From the NCBI GenBank assembly GCA_021787435.1, contig JAJYLY010000001.1, positions 62,001 through 126,000 on the forward strand: a DNA stretch of 64,000 nt. The letters run 5' to 3'. The position numbers and the translations under genes are program-made. This DNA comes from Pseudomonadota bacterium (GTDB lineage: Bacteria > Pseudomonadota > Gammaproteobacteria > Burkholderiales > Gallionellaceae). Below are positions 27,037 to 36,896 of this stretch, piece after piece (position 1 is the first letter of the stretch; each line of letters begins with the position of its first letter). Below the pieces are notes generated by a model that made no database searches, had not been told where the DNA came from, and was given only the letters and a program-made list of their open reading frames with translations.

Positions 27037-27813
27037 TCAACCGCTAGCAGCCTGGCGGCTGCCTTCCCTTATCCAGTCGAGCCATGCCTGCATGCCTGCG
27101 CCTGAAGTGGCCGAGATGCGCATTACCTGCAAGGCAGGATTGATGCGTCGCGCATAGGAAATCGCAAGGTCGGCATCAAACTCGACATAGGGAAGCAGGT
27201 CGCATTTGTTCAGCAGCATCAGACTGGCTGCACGGAACATGTCAGGATACTTGAGCGGCTTGTCTTCCCCTTCAGTCACCGACAGGATCACCACCTTGTG
27301 CGCCTCGCCCAGATCGAAGCTCGCAGGACAAACCAGATTGCCGACATTCTCGATCAGCAACAGGCTGTCGTCCTGCAACTTCATCTGTTTCAGCGCTTGT
27401 CCCACCATTTTCGCATCCAAATGGCAGCCACGGCCGGTGTTAATTTGCAGCGCAGGCGCACCCGCAGCGCGTATGCGTACGGCATCGTTCTCGGTCTGCT
27501 GGTCGCCTTCGATCACTGCGAGCGGCAATGCGCCATTCAACGCCATTATGGTCTTTACCAGCAGAGAGGTTTTACCTGACCCCGGGCTTGATACCAGATT
27601 GAGCGCGAATATCCCTCTTTCCGCCAAAGCACGACGGTTGGCAGCTGCGTGATCGTTGTTCAAGGCCAGAATGTCGCGTTCTATCCTCACAAGCCGCACC
27701 CCATCCTCCGTTTCAGGTGCCTGCTTATGCAATCTGAACCGCACCGTCTTGCCCGATGGACGTGCGGCACGCCCTGCGATCAGCGTTTGATTACAACCAC
27801 AAATACCACACAT
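27037..27813 (-). CDS. hypB: hydrogenase nickel incorporation GTPase HypB
   Basis: 258 residues from ATG 27813 (GGGGGAG site); upstream in-frame codons overlap the neighbouring gene. N-terminal high-affinity nickel motif MCGICGC, then G1 [11 protein letters not shown], switch and metal-site residues [12 protein letters not shown]3 region [19 protein letters not shown], and NKCDLL (G4). Delivers nickel to [NiFe]-hydrogenase with HypA. No His-rich storage segment. hypA is 5 kb away and a hoxF remnant is next to hypA, suggesting breakup of a hydrogenase locus. Confidence 0.95.
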   Translation of the reverse strand: MCGICGCNQTLIAGRAARPSGKTVRFRLHKQAPETEDGVRLVRIERDILALNNDHAAANRRALAERGIFALNLVSSPGSGKTSLLVKTIMALNGALPLAVIEGDQQTENDAVRIRAAGAPALQINTGRGCHLDAKMVGQALKQMKLQDDSLLLIENVGNLVCPASFDLGEAHKVVILSVTEGEDKPLKYPDMFRAASLMLLNKCDLLPYVEFDADLAISYARRINPALQVMRISATSGAGMQAWLDWIREGSRQAASG

Positions 27814-27862
27814 GACTCCCCCTCGAGAAATCTTCGCATAATGACAAGTATACTCTGAAGGA

Positions 27863-30847
27863 TCAGCCAAATGCCTGAGCCACTTCATCGGCACACTTGA
27901 AAACGGCGGCGACGACTTCATCCACCTTTTCATCAGCGATGCCGAGTGCACGCCATTCCTCGCTGCCTATCTCCCGTGACACTGTTTCCTTTATGCCAAA
28001 ATTCTGCAGCAGCCTTTCCGCAAGATTCGTCATCGCGATGAGCGAATGTTTCGGCGCCTCTTTCGATACACCGTCTGCATGGTGGTAACGCATCACATCG
28101 GCAATATCCTGATCGAGCCCCCAGTGCTCAGCCAGAAGCGCGCCAAGTTCGCCATGACTCACCTCCAGCATCTCGGCCTCGAGCTTTACGACTGGAACAT
28201 TCTCTGCTGCAAGGCGCGCATGGAAAAGATCACTTTTTTCCGGATCGACATAATCCAGGACCAGATAGCCGATATCATGCAACAGTCCGGCAAGATAGAG
28301 CGCTTCCTCTGAAGGGCGCATCTTGTGCGGCATAGCTTTCGCAATCACTTCCATCGCCAGCGCGACAGCCATACTGTGTTTCCACAGGTTTCCAGCATCC
28401 AGCAATCCAACAGGCTTGCGGGTAAGCGATGAGTTCATCGCAATTCCCAGCGCAATCATCTTGATGCGCCTGATGCCAAGCACTGCCGATGCATCTTTCA
28501 TCGAAAGCACTTTTCTGGATTTATAAAACATCGGCGAGTTTGCCAAGCTGATAATTCTGGCAAGAATCGCCGCATCTTTCATCGCCAGCTTGAGCAACAA
28601 CTCATCGCCTTCGTCAGTGGCCAAATTGATCGCCAGTATTTCCTGAGCTATTTTTGACATCGCAGGCAGGGCGGGTAGGCATTCAATCGCCTTATTCATG
28701 TTTGCAGAAACAACCGTTTGACTGTCGGTGCCCACAGACGCTGTCTGCTTCGACCAATCAAACAACGCTACTGCCTTCATCGGGAACGCAATAAAATACC
28801 CTTGTCCGATCTGGCAACCCATCCTAAGCAGAGTATCATAATGCACCTCTGTTTCGATACCTTCCGCGACGGTCTTGAGATCGAATGCGCGGGAGAGCGC
28901 AATAATGCCTGCGACAATCGCATGATCCCCCTTGTTCGCCTCCAGGTTGCGAACAAAGGAGCGGTCGATCTTGAGAGTGTTGACCGGCAACGTGCTGAGG
29001 TATGACAGCGAGGAATAACCCGTCCCAAAATCATCCAGCGCAAATCCCACGCCCAGTTTCGCGCAATGCTCGATGATGAGTTTAACCATTGCGATATCCT
29101 CGAATGCGGATGTCTCCAGCACCTCGATCTGCAGCCGTCCGGCCGGCATATCAGGATAGCGCGCGATTTGCTGCTGCAATTTTTCCGCAAAACCGGATGA
29201 CCCGAGATGGTAGGCTGAAATATTGATGCTGACTTCGAGATCCAGCCCGTTCTCTCGCCACAGCGCCATCTGCTTCATTGCCGTGGCAATCACCCACTCG
29301 CCGAGCTCGATGTCAAGCTCGCTGTTCTGTGCAGCAGGCAGAAATCTGGCCGGCGTCAGTAGCCCGAGCTTGGGATGGTTCCAGCGAATCAGCGCCTCTG
29401 CACCAACCATTTTTTTTGTGCGCAGATCAACTTTGGGCTGGTAATAAAGCTCGAACTGGTTTTCCCACAGACCCAGCCGAATGCGTTTTAGCATTTCCTG
29501 CTGATTGCGCGCGCGATGATCCAGAGCTGGGTCATAGATGTGGAAACGGTTCCGGCCTGACTGCTTGGCCGTATACATGGCCTGGTCTGCATGGCGCAGC
29601 AGCGTGTCTGCATGTTCGTCATCCAGCGGGTAGATGCTCACCCCTATGCTTGCACCGAGCACAAAATCTTTTCCGCCGATATGTATGGGCTCCGCAATGA
29701 CGGCAAGCAGGCGCTCCAGCGCAATGCTGCATTCATCGCCACGTTCAAGCCCCAGCAGCAAGACGACAAACTCGTCCCCGCCCATGCGCGCGACCGTATC
29801 CCCGCCGCGTATGGTCTGCTGTATGCGTTGGGCGATCTTGACCAGGACGGTGTCACCAACAGCATGACCCATCGTATCGTTGACAAGTTTGAACCCATCG
29901 AGATCCAGATAACAGATCGCCATCATATTCTGCTCGCGCGTTGCCTGCAGTATGGCCTGCTTCAACCTGTCATTAAACAATGTGCGGTTTGGCAAACCCG
30001 TCAGCGTATCGTAATGGGCGATATGATCGAGCTGCTTTTCATGCTGCTTGAACTGCGTGATATCCGAAGAGATGCCGACATAGTTGGTAACTTTCCCCTC
30101 ATCATTCCTGATCGCAGAAATGCTCAGCCATTCTGCATAAAGCTCGCCGCTCTTTTTGAGATTCCAAAGCTCCCCGGACCAATGACCCGAACTCACAACC
30201 GACTGCCACATGGACTGGTAAAACGCAGCACTCTGGTGGCCTGACTGGAGAATGCGCAGATTCTTTCCAACGAGTTCATCGCGGGCATAACCCGTGATCC
30301 TGCTGAATGCTGCGTTGACATGCAGGACATTGCCGTTCTCATCGTTGATCGACACGCCTTCCTGCATATGTTCGAACACCTTGAAAATCAGGCGCAGCCT
30401 GTCTTCAGTCCGCTTGTGCTCGATGATATCCGTAGCCAGCCCTATCAGGCCGAGAAGATTCCCTTCTGCAGAAAACAGCTTGATCCGGGTCATTTCAAAC
30501 AGGCGGCCAAGACCGTCAGCTGAAGGCAGCCATAACGTCGAGACATGTGGCCTGTCCTGCTCATAACACTCACGATCAGATTTGGTGAAGCTGGCCGAAA
30601 TCTGAGGCGGCAGAACATCCGCATAATGAGCAGCGCCAATGAGCTTCGCTTCGGCAACTCCGACCGCATTGCAGAAAAACCTGTTGCCAAACCTGATACC
30701 GCCATCAAGACCCAACATCCAGATGCCTATCGTTGCGCTATTCAGTATCAGCCGTAATAGCTCCGCATCCTGCTGTATTCCGTTAGGCATATGAATATTT
30801 TCCGCTATACCGCGATTGGACAAATAAATATGCACAGCATACTCCAT
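27863..30847 (-). CDS. PAS-PAS-GGDEF-EAL-HDOD signalling protein
   Basis: 994 residues, cytoplasmic, no transmembrane segment. Two PAS domains (about 25-145 and 150-270, the second with [16 protein letters not shown]), a GGDEF domain with intact MGGDEFVV, an EAL domain with intact GAEALIRW and downstream [13 protein letters not shown], and an unusual C-terminal HDOD domain ([14 protein letters not shown] ... [11 protein letters not shown] ... YHHADG). GGDEF makes and EAL degrades cyclic di-GMP; both motifs look complete, so net activity is unclear. GAGGTG precedes ATG 30847. Confidence 0.9.
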   Translation of the reverse strand: MEYAVHIYLSNRGIAENIHMPNGIQQDAELLRLILNSATIGIWMLGLDGGIRFGNRFFCNAVGVAEAKLIGAAHYADVLPPQISASFTKSDRECYEQDRPHVSTLWLPSADGLGRLFEMTRIKLFSAEGNLLGLIGLATDIIEHKRTEDRLRLIFKVFEHMQEGVSINDENGNVLHVNAAFSRITGYARDELVGKNLRILQSGHQSAAFYQSMWQSVVSSGHWSGELWNLKKSGELYAEWLSISAIRNDEGKVTNYVGISSDITQFKQHEKQLDHIAHYDTLTGLPNRTLFNDRLKQAILQATREQNMMAICYLDLDGFKLVNDTMGHAVGDTVLVKIAQRIQQTIRGGDTVARMGGDEFVVLLLGLERGDECSIALERLLAVIAEPIHIGGKDFVLGASIGVSIYPLDDEHADTLLRHADQAMYTAKQSGRNRFHIYDPALDHRARNQQEMLKRIRLGLWENQFELYYQPKVDLRTKKMVGAEALIRWNHPKLGLLTPARFLPAAQNSELDIELGEWVIATAMKQMALWRENGLDLEVSINISAYHLGSSGFAEKLQQQIARYPDMPAGRLQIEVLETSAFEDIAMVKLIIEHCAKLGVGFALDDFGTGYSSLSYLSTLPVNTLKIDRSFVRNLEANKGDHAIVAGIIALSRAFDLKTVAEGIETEVHYDTLLRMGCQIGQGYFIAFPMKAVALFDWSKQTASVGTDSQTVVSANMNKAIECLPALPAMSKIAQEILAINLATDEGDELLLKLAMKDAAILARIISLANSPMFYKSRKVLSMKDASAVLGIRRIKMIALGIAMNSSLTRKPVGLLDAGNLWKHSMAVALAMEVIAKAMPHKMRPSEEALYLAGLLHDIGYLVLDYVDPEKSDLFHARLAAENVPVVKLEAEMLEVSHGELGALLAEHWGLDQDIADVMRYHHADGVSKEAPKHSLIAMTNLAERLLQNFGIKETVSREIGSEEWRALGIADEKVDEVVAAVFKCADEVAQAFG

Positions 30848-30981
30848 AGGCTAACACCTCGTAAATATCGGAAACCATTTCTGCCTTCATTGCAGAAAAG
30901 ACCATGTCGCATAACATGCGATCCTTCATGTGTTTGTAACATGCATCGGCAACAATGAAATTTTAAAGCTGCCTACAACCC

Positions 30982-32649
30982 ATGCTACCGATCACAAACC
31001 TTAGCAACCTGAAAATAGGCGCCAGGATTTTTCTTCTGGTAGCCATCTCCGCGTTGACCATAGTCATGCTCGGGATGACCGTTTCCCTTCAGTTCAAGAA
31101 CAACAGCGCCTTGATCAATACCATACTCAACAAAACGGTGCCCGCGCTGGGCGCCTTGTCTAACCTCGAATCAGAAATAAAGGACATGCAGATCAAAGGG
31201 ATGACTTATGTTTATTCTACCGATACGCAACTTTCAAGCGTGCTGGCCGGCAAACTGCCGGAGGTTCAGGCATCGGTGCAAAAACGCCTGGATGCGCAGC
31301 TTGCCGACGACGCGAAGCAAAAACTGATCATCGACCAGCTAAAGGAACAATTCCAGCAATATGTTGCCGCCGTCGAACAAAGCATGTCATTCAAGAAAAA
31401 CGGGCAAAACGACATGGCCATTGCGGACTTCGAGGCAAATGCGATGTCGTACCAGAACGAGTTACTGCAGACACTTGCCACGCTAAGAATCGAGAAACTG
31501 CGTTCAAACGAGGCGGCCGTTAACCTGTTCAAGTCCAGCAGTTCAAGCAATCTGAAGATACTGCCCGCAGCAATCTCGATCACGCTGCTACTGGTGATTG
31601 CATCCGGGATATGGCTGTTCCGCAGCACCGTTTTGCCCATCAGGGCGATGGAATCGGCGATGAAAAAAATCTCGGCCACGCTGGATTTTACACATCGCGT
31701 ACCTATTGTTCGCCACGACGAGATCGGCAACTCGATCGCGTCGTTCAACAGTCTGATGGACACACTTGAGCATACCTTGTCCGTAATGATGGGCGTCATC
31801 AGACACAACGAGGTATCTTCCGCACAAATGCACCAGGCATCCGTCAAACTGGGGCAGATTGCCCATCAGGGTAGCAACTCCGCCACCGAAATACATTCAG
31901 CAGCAATAAATATACAAGACCAGATCGAAAGCATCACCATACGCACCGAAGAAGCCGGTCTTCTGACCATCAAATCAGGCAAGGAAGCGGCCGACAACGC
32001 ACAGACGATACGCGCCGCAATGGATCACTTCCAGTCACTCACAGGCAGCGTTGCAACGGCCGCCGAACATGTGTACGCGCTAGCAGATTCCAGCAATAAC
32101 ATCTTTCTTGTTGTCGAGGAGATCCGCAAGATTGCTGACCAGACCAATTTGCTTGCATTGAATGCAGCGATCGAGGCCGCGCGCGCAGGCGAGACGGGCA
32201 GGGGATTCGCGGTGGTTGCCGATGAGGTGCGCAAATTGGCCGAACATTCAGCAGCGCTGACGCGTTCGATATCCGTTCAGATCGAAGGAATCCAGTCTGC
32301 ATCGACCGCATCGACCGGGATGATGAGCAAGATCGTTTCGGAAATGAACACATCCATGAAGCTGGCAAATTCTGCGGGCGCTGCAATGCACACCATAGAG
32401 GAATACTCGCAGGAAGTGATCGCCATGGTTGACAAGATCAAACAATTGGCTTCGACCAGTCAGAGCTCAAGCCGCGGGATCGTGGCCCAGGTAGGCAATG
32501 TGGCTGAGTTCATCAAGAACTCCAACATCGCGGCGAACCACACTAGGGATTCGGCCAACATGATTTGTGACATCTCTCTGAAAATGAGCGAAGTGGTCAA
32601 CCGCTTCAAGATCAGCGGCGAAGTTCGTGCTGCCGCATCGCCAAGCTAG
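30982..32649 (+). CDS. methyl-accepting chemotaxis protein
   Basis: 555 residues. TM1 about 16-36, a periplasmic four-helix-type sensor (about 37-190), TM2 about 191-211, HAMP, then a cytoplasmic signalling domain with the hairpin tip [21 protein letters not shown] and [17 protein letters not shown]. No NWETF-type CheR tether at the C-terminus. Ligand unknown. Divergent from the GGDEF-EAL-HDOD gene and convergent with hypA (8-bp gap). Confidence 0.94.
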   Translation: MLPITNLSNLKIGARIFLLVAISALTIVMLGMTVSLQFKNNSALINTILNKTVPALGALSNLESEIKDMQIKGMTYVYSTDTQLSSVLAGKLPEVQASVQKRLDAQLADDAKQKLIIDQLKEQFQQYVAAVEQSMSFKKNGQNDMAIADFEANAMSYQNELLQTLATLRIEKLRSNEAAVNLFKSSSSSNLKILPAAISITLLLVIASGIWLFRSTVLPIRAMESAMKKISATLDFTHRVPIVRHDEIGNSIASFNSLMDTLEHTLSVMMGVIRHNEVSSAQMHQASVKLGQIAHQGSNSATEIHSAAINIQDQIESITIRTEEAGLLTIKSGKEAADNAQTIRAAMDHFQSLTGSVATAAEHVYALADSSNNIFLVVEEIRKIADQTNLLALNAAIEAARAGETGRGFAVVADEVRKLAEHSAALTRSISVQIEGIQSASTASTGMMSKIVSEMNTSMKLANSAGAAMHTIEEYSQEVIAMVDKIKQLASTSQSSSRGIVAQVGNVAEFIKNSNIAANHTRDSANMICDISLKMSEVVNRFKISGEVRAAASPS

Positions 32650-32657
32650 CGGGAAAA

Positions 32658-32999
32658 CTATTCGACCTCAAGCTCGATCACCCGCATTGCATCGCCCTCT
32701 GTCAAGCCAAGCGGGAAATTGCCGCAATGCGGGCAGGCATCGTACAATGCCTTAAGCGGAACATGGCACGCGCATTGCGCACACCACCCCCGCCCTTCCG
32801 TTTCGACGATATCAAGCGCCGCTCCTTCTGCAATGCTTCCCTGCATCACCGCATCGAAGCAAAAACGCATCGCGACAGGCTCGACCGCAGAAAGCTTGCC
32901 TATTTCAAGCACCACGCGGCGCACACGCCGAAATTTTTCTGCAATCGCGTATTCCTCCATGATTTGCAGTACGCCTTCGGCCAGCGACATCTCGTGCAT
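32658..32999 (-). CDS. hypA: hydrogenase nickel incorporation protein HypA
   Basis: 113 residues: MHEMSLAEGVLQIMEE with the N-terminal nickel-binding His2, and a zinc site made of two CxxC pairs (WCAQCACH and ACPHCGNFP). Works with HypB in nickel loading of hydrogenase large subunits. GGAGGA site before ATG 32999. The structural hydrogenase genes are absent here; the adjacent hoxF fragment is dead. Confidence 0.95.
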   Translation of the reverse strand: MHEMSLAEGVLQIMEEYAIAEKFRRVRRVVLEIGKLSAVEPVAMRFCFDAVMQGSIAEGAALDIVETEGRGWCAQCACHVPLKALYDACPHCGNFPLGLTEGDAMRVIELEVE

Positions 33000-33095
33000 G
33001 TCGTCCTCCTAAAACTCGCATGGCAAACAGTATACCTTCCCGTTGTCAAATCTGTTTCATGGGCGACAACTGAAAGTCTTCACGCACATGAGAGT

Positions 33096-33739
33096 ATGCC
33101 CAAGCATGCGTTAGACCTGATACTCCTGCGTTATCCTCAACGCGATCTTTTGAAGATACTCATCCCAGTTCAGGATCACTGTGGCTACATCCATGCGGAA
33201 GCCATCGAATATCTGAGCTCAAGGCTACAACTGCCGCGCGCCGATATCCGCCTGACCTGCCTCGCTGTTTCAATAGAAGACAACTTCCTGCGTCGCGACA
33301 TCCTGCTTGGCAGCAGCTTTGCGCCGGGCTCTGCGTTGTCGGCCCTTTTGCAGCGCCGCACGGATAACGCCCTGCAGAAAATCAGAATTTCACACCTGCG
33401 TGGGCGCGGCGGCGCAGACTTTTCCGCTGGCGACAAATGGACTTTATGCGCGATACCGATAGCATAGCTGTTGTTTGCAACGACGACGAGAGCGAACCCG
33501 GCACCTTCAAGGACCGCGTGCTGTTAAACGGCCATGCCGAAATGGGGTTCGAAGGCATGACGCTGTGCGCGAGCATCATCGGCGCCAAAAGCGGCTTTCT
33601 CTACCTGCGCAGTGAATACAGTCACCAACTTCCCTCTTTGCAAGCTGTGCTTTCTAGGCGTCAAGAGCAGCAGCTTTTCGGCAACAAGATCATGGGATGT
33701 CGGCACGCATTTAAAATTATCCAGTTGTGCGCGGTTTAA
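33096..33739 (+). pseudogene. hoxF: hoxF (NAD-reducing hydrogenase diaphorase subunit) remnant
   Basis: Fragments align in order to HoxF. An N-terminal HoxE/NuoE-like part (LILLRYPQRDLLKILIPVQD, EYLSSRLQLPRADIR) is followed after an internal deletion by ISHLRGRGGADFSAGDKWTLC (FMN/NAD-binding GRGGAGF motif, with Asp replacing one Gly). A frameshift near 33435-33465 leads to CNDDESEPGTFKDRVLLNG and EYSHQLPSLQAVLSRR. The 4Fe-4S C-terminal part is missing. Proximity to hypA and hypB argues for a former bidirectional hydrogenase cluster. Confidence 0.8.
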
Positions 33740-33741
33740 CA

Positions 33742-34179
33742 AAACACAGACCCAAACAGCACGAATACGCTGCCGCACGACAACAATCAGAACGGCGTGC
33801 TGACGATAGGCACAGGCAATGAACACATCCTGCTGACTGGTGACATCGGAATAGTTGCGGAACAAAGGCTGCTCAGCCTGCATGCCGGTGAGCTTCCAGC
33901 GAATCTTCTGGTCGCACCTCTCATCACGGTAATTCAAGCTCATCCAGCGTGGATTTTATCGCCGCAAGACTGCCCGACTGCACAGTGTTCACATCCAGCT
34001 ATCTCAACCACTTCGTCCATCCAAAACAGGGAATCAGGTAACGCTATATCAATAGTGGTACTACGCTGCTGCGCTCTGACGAGGATAGCGCAATCCTCAT
34101 CGAGATGAATGTGCAAGAACTGAAGATAGAGCGCTACCGAAAAAACGCACCGGCGCTACTGGACTACCGGATTGACTAG
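33742..34179 (+). pseudogene. comEC: comEC (DNA-uptake channel) 3'-end remnant
   Basis: The C-terminal metallo-beta-lactamase-like domain of ComEC/Rec2 can be reassembled from two frames: GVLTIGTGNEHILLTGDIG and LLSLHAGELPANLLV, then, after a frameshift just before 33922, HHGNSSSSSVDFIAARLPD (the PHHGS motif) and VFTSSYLNHFVHPKQGIR, a TAA at 34039-34041, and TTLLRSDEDSAILIEM to the TAG at 34177. The channel and OB domains are absent. ComEC moves single-stranded DNA into the cytoplasm in natural transformation; whether another copy exists cannot be seen here. Confidence 0.8.
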
Positions 34180-34287
34180 ATAATCCGGCATATTGCCAGA
34201 CCATCTAAAAACTGAAAGACTTCATCACTCCCATCGCGGAATCATGAAGTTCCGCATCTGACAAACCAACAACGGGTTCGCGTCATC

Positions 34288-34701
34288 ATGCTATCAGAAA
34301 AAAAACTCTCACCTGAGCAGTCCTTTGAAATTTCAGATGCGATGCAGGCAGCAGCCGCGTCAGTGCTGATGCTGCGCCGCGAAATCAAGGATAGCCTGTC
34401 TGCTCAGGAATATCAGATGCTGGTGGAAAAAGAAACCGCGCTGCGCTATGACGCAGACCGTTATCGCGCCGTCGGGATCAAGCTGCTGGCGAATAATGGC
34501 GCTCTGACTGCGCGAAACCTCATCAGCGCGATTGACCAGGCGGCCCGTTCTATCAGCACAACGAGGGACATTCGTCGCGTGCTTAATATCCTGAACAGAC
34601 TAGTTGCGCTGAGCGCCACGATTACAGTCGGCACTGTGCAGGACATACTGGCACAAGTTGCAGAACTCAAAGCCACGGTCAAAGCCAACGCAACTTTATA
34701 G
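34288..34701 (+). CDS. hypothetical all-helical protein
   Basis: 137 residues, predicted entirely helical with no signal or TM: LSPEQSFEISDAMQAAAASV, MLVEKETALRYDADRYRAV, and a heptad-like C-terminus ending LAQVAELKATVKANATL. I do not recognise a family. Start ATG 34288 has no strong ribosome site. It ends 9 bp from the convergent NlpC/P60 gene. Codon use looks like neighbouring core genes, so it is probably real. Confidence 0.55.
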   Translation: MLSEKKLSPEQSFEISDAMQAAAASVLMLRREIKDSLSAQEYQMLVEKETALRYDADRYRAVGIKLLANNGALTARNLISAIDQAARSISTTRDIRRVLNILNRLVALSATITVGTVQDILAQVAELKATVKANATL

Positions 34702-34710
34702 CTTAGCAGA

Positions 34711-35265
34711 CTATCTTGCGCTGACCGCGGGACTGCCTTCGGCAGATGGCTCGGCTTCGGCTGGCGCTTCAAGGCGGCGCGCCAGCGTAAAACGACTAGT
34801 CCAGTAGCGATCTTTCAGGTTGGAAATCATGACGATTCCGGTTCGTGTGCTGGATGCATGGATGAACTGATCGTTGCCGAGATAGATGCCAACATGGGAA
34901 ATTCTGTTGCGCAGGGTCCGGAAAAAAACGAGATCTCCGGGCAGCATCTCGGTCATCTTGATGCGACTGCCGATCTGGCTTAACGCCATTGCACTGTGCG
35001 GCAGCGCAACGCCTTCTGCGCGGCCGAAAACGTAACGCACGAAGCCGCTGCAATCAAAACCATGTTCGGGATTGGCGCCGCCTCTGATATAGGAAACCCC
35101 CTCATAGCTGACCGCATAACTCACCAGATTCTGAATGGCGCCAGGCAGGGTGTTGGCCAACATGGGGCTGGAACCGACGAGATCGGCGGATGCGTCTTGT
35201 CCGGCGGCATTCGCACCGAAACTCAACAGCAGTGCGCAGGTGATCATCAATATCCGTATCGTCAT
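34711..35265 (-). CDS. NlpC/P60-family peptidoglycan endopeptidase
   Basis: 184 residues from ATG 35265, chosen because it gives a signal peptide (ITCALLLSFGANA). Catalytic domain: FDCSGFVRYVFG (Cys), RISHVGIYLGNDQFIHA (His and third residue). Members cut stem peptides of murein outside the cytoplasm. Typical single-domain secreted form with a short Pro/Glu-rich tail. No cell-division or lipoprotein partner is adjacent. Confidence 0.88.
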   Translation of the reverse strand: MTIRILMITCALLLSFGANAAGQDASADLVGSSPMLANTLPGAIQNLVSYAVSYEGVSYIRGGANPEHGFDCSGFVRYVFGRAEGVALPHSAMALSQIGSRIKMTEMLPGDLVFFRTLRNRISHVGIYLGNDQFIHASSTRTGIVMISNLKDRYWTSRFTLARRLEAPAEAEPSAEGSPAVSAR

Positions 35266-35379
35266 ATATCGGAGTCTAAAAGCCTTTCCCACTTCTGTAA
35301 AGCCAAAATTTTGCAATGGCCTCGTGTTTTTCGTCCACCTGCGCTAAAATCTCAAAAATTTTCAAGTCGGATATATATC

Positions 35380-36612
35380 GTGGCACTCATAGTACAAAAG
35401 TACGGCGGTACATCAGTCGGCAGCACAGAGCGCATCAAGAACGTCGCCAGGCGCGTCGCAAAGTTCAAGGCAAGGGGTGATCAGGTGGTGGTTGTGCTTT
35501 CCGCAATGAGCGGGGAGACCAATCGCCTGATTGGGCTTGCTCGCGAAATTCAGGCCAATCCTGATCCGCGCGAGCTGGATGTGGTTGTTTCAACCGGAGA
35601 ACAGGTCACTATCGGCCTGCTGGCGATGGCGCTCAAAGAGCTCGGGTTGAAAGCAAAGAGCTATACGGGCGGACAAGTCAAAATACTGACCGACGACGCT
35701 TATACCAAGGCGCGCATCGTCAGCATTGACGAGCAGAACATACGCGCTGATCTTGCCAACGACTGCGTGGTGGTGGTGGCAGGCTTTCAGGGCATGGATG
35801 AGGAAGGCAATATCACCACCTTGGGGCGCGGCGGTTCCGACACCACGGGGGTTGCGATCGCCGCCGCGTTGCGCGCCGACGAATGCCAGATTTATACCGA
35901 TGTGGATGGCGTTTACACCACCGACCCGCGCGTGGTGCCTGAGGCACGCCGCCTGAAAACCATCACCTTCGAAGAGATGCTGGAGATGGCAAGCTTGGGA
36001 TCCAAGGTGCTGCAGATCCGCTCGGTTGAATTTGCCGGAAAATACAAAGTAAAGTTGCGCGTGCTGTCCAGCTTTGAAGAAGAAGGCGAAGGCACGCTGA
36101 TCACTTTTGAAGAAGAGGACAAAATGGAAGACGCAATCATTTCCGGGATCGCTTTTAACCGCGATGAGGCCAAAGTAAACGTATTGGGCGTACCGGACAA
36201 GCCGGGCATCGCCTACCAAATTCTGGGGCCGGTATCCGATGCCAATATCGATGTGGACATGATCATCCAGAATGTCGGCGTCGATGGCACAACAGACTTT
36301 TCCTTTACCGTGCACCGCAACGAGTTTTCCAAAACCATGGATATACTCAACAATGAAGTGCTGCCGCATATCGGCGCGCGCAAGGTGATCGGCGACAACA
36401 AGGCGGCCAAGGTCTCCGTGGTGGGTGTGGGCATGCGCTCTCACGTGGGAATCGCCAGCAAGATGTTCCGCACTCTGGCCGAAGAGGGAATTAACATCCA
36501 GATGATCTCTACTTCTGAAATCAAGATTTCCGTGGTGATCGACGAAAAATACCTTGAGCTCGCGGTGCGCGTCCTGCACAAAGCCTTCAATCTGGATCAA
36601 GAAGACCTATAA
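35380..36612 (+). CDS. lysC: aspartate kinase
   Basis: 410 residues starting at GTG 35380, which gives the family N-terminus ALIVQKYGGTSVGS; an open extension of 128 codons upstream overlaps the divergent NlpC gene and has no homology. Kinase motifs VVLSAMSGETNRL and TLGRGGSDTTGVAIAAAL, then two ACT domains (NVLGVPDKPGIAYQILGPV, KVSVVGVGMRSHVGIA) for feedback control by lysine/threonine. First step of the aspartate family (lysine, threonine, methionine, diaminopimelate). Monofunctional. Confidence 0.96.
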   Translation: MALIVQKYGGTSVGSTERIKNVARRVAKFKARGDQVVVVLSAMSGETNRLIGLAREIQANPDPRELDVVVSTGEQVTIGLLAMALKELGLKAKSYTGGQVKILTDDAYTKARIVSIDEQNIRADLANDCVVVVAGFQGMDEEGNITTLGRGGSDTTGVAIAAALRADECQIYTDVDGVYTTDPRVVPEARRLKTITFEEMLEMASLGSKVLQIRSVEFAGKYKVKLRVLSSFEEEGEGTLITFEEEDKMEDAIISGIAFNRDEAKVNVLGVPDKPGIAYQILGPVSDANIDVDMIIQNVGVDGTTDFSFTVHRNEFSKTMDILNNEVLPHIGARKVIGDNKAAKVSVVGVGMRSHVGIASKMFRTLAEEGINIQMISTSEIKISVVIDEKYLELAVRVLHKAFNLDQEDL

Positions 36613-36657
36613 ATCATTTGACAGTCAGGGGCGCACACATTAAGATGCGCGGCCTTC

Positions 36658-36750
36658 GGAGAGGTGGCCGAGTGGTCGAAGGCACTCCCCTGCTAAGGGA
36701 GCATTCGGGGATAACCTGAATCGAGGGTTCGAATCCCTCCTTCTCCGCCA
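36658..36750 (+). tRNA. tRNA-Ser (GCT)
   Basis: 93-nt type II tRNA with long variable arm; begins GGAGAGGTGGCCGAG, anticodon GCT at 36692-36694, TTCGAATCC T-loop, encoded CCA end. Acceptor arms GGAGAGG and CCTTCTCC pair. Confidence 0.97.
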
Positions 36751-36776
36751 GGCAATATCTGCATGTTGTTTAATTT

Positions 36777-36853
36777 GCGCCCGTAGCTCAGCTGGATAGA
36801 GTACTTGGCTACGAACCAAGGGGTCAGGAGTTCGAATCTCTTCGGGCGCACCA
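36777..36853 (+). tRNA. tRNA-Arg (ACG), island integration site
   Basis: 77-nt tRNA: GCGCCCGTAGCTCAGC start, anticodon ACG at 36811-36813 in loop CTACGAA, GTTCGAATC T-loop, GGGCGC acceptor and encoded CCA. Intact despite island insertion because the attachment site begins at the anticodon loop and restores the 3' half. Further 3' halves occur at 52924 and 63490. Confidence 0.97.
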
Positions 36854-36860
36854 ATAAATC
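36809..36860 (+). repeat. att repeat 1 (within tRNA-Arg 3' half)
   Basis: Starts CTACGAACC in the anticodon loop and runs through the CCA end to ATAAATC. Identical to 52924-52975 and 63490-63541. Confidence 0.9.
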
Positions 36861-36896
36861 AATGGGTTAGGTCAGAAATGGTCTAACCCATTTTTC
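36861..36896 (+). terminator. tRNA-Arg terminator overlapping integrase 3' end
   Basis: Stem AATGGGTTAG (36861-36870) with CTAACCCATT (36883-36892) followed by TTTTTC. It ends tRNA transcription and also contains the last codons of the minus-strand integrase. Equivalent stems with changed but still pairing bases follow the other two att copies. Confidence 0.8.

Noticed and set aside
26465..27157. 230-codon plus-strand frame opposite the Lon-like protease and hypB
   Set aside because: Antisense to two supported genes; no motif.
34996..35379. N-terminal extension of aspartokinase by 128 codons
   Set aside because: Overlaps the divergent NlpC gene and lacks homology; the family N-terminus begins at GTG 35380.
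35590..36600. 336-codon minus-strand frame opposite lysC
   Set aside because: Antisense shadow of aspartokinase; His-rich nonsense translation.
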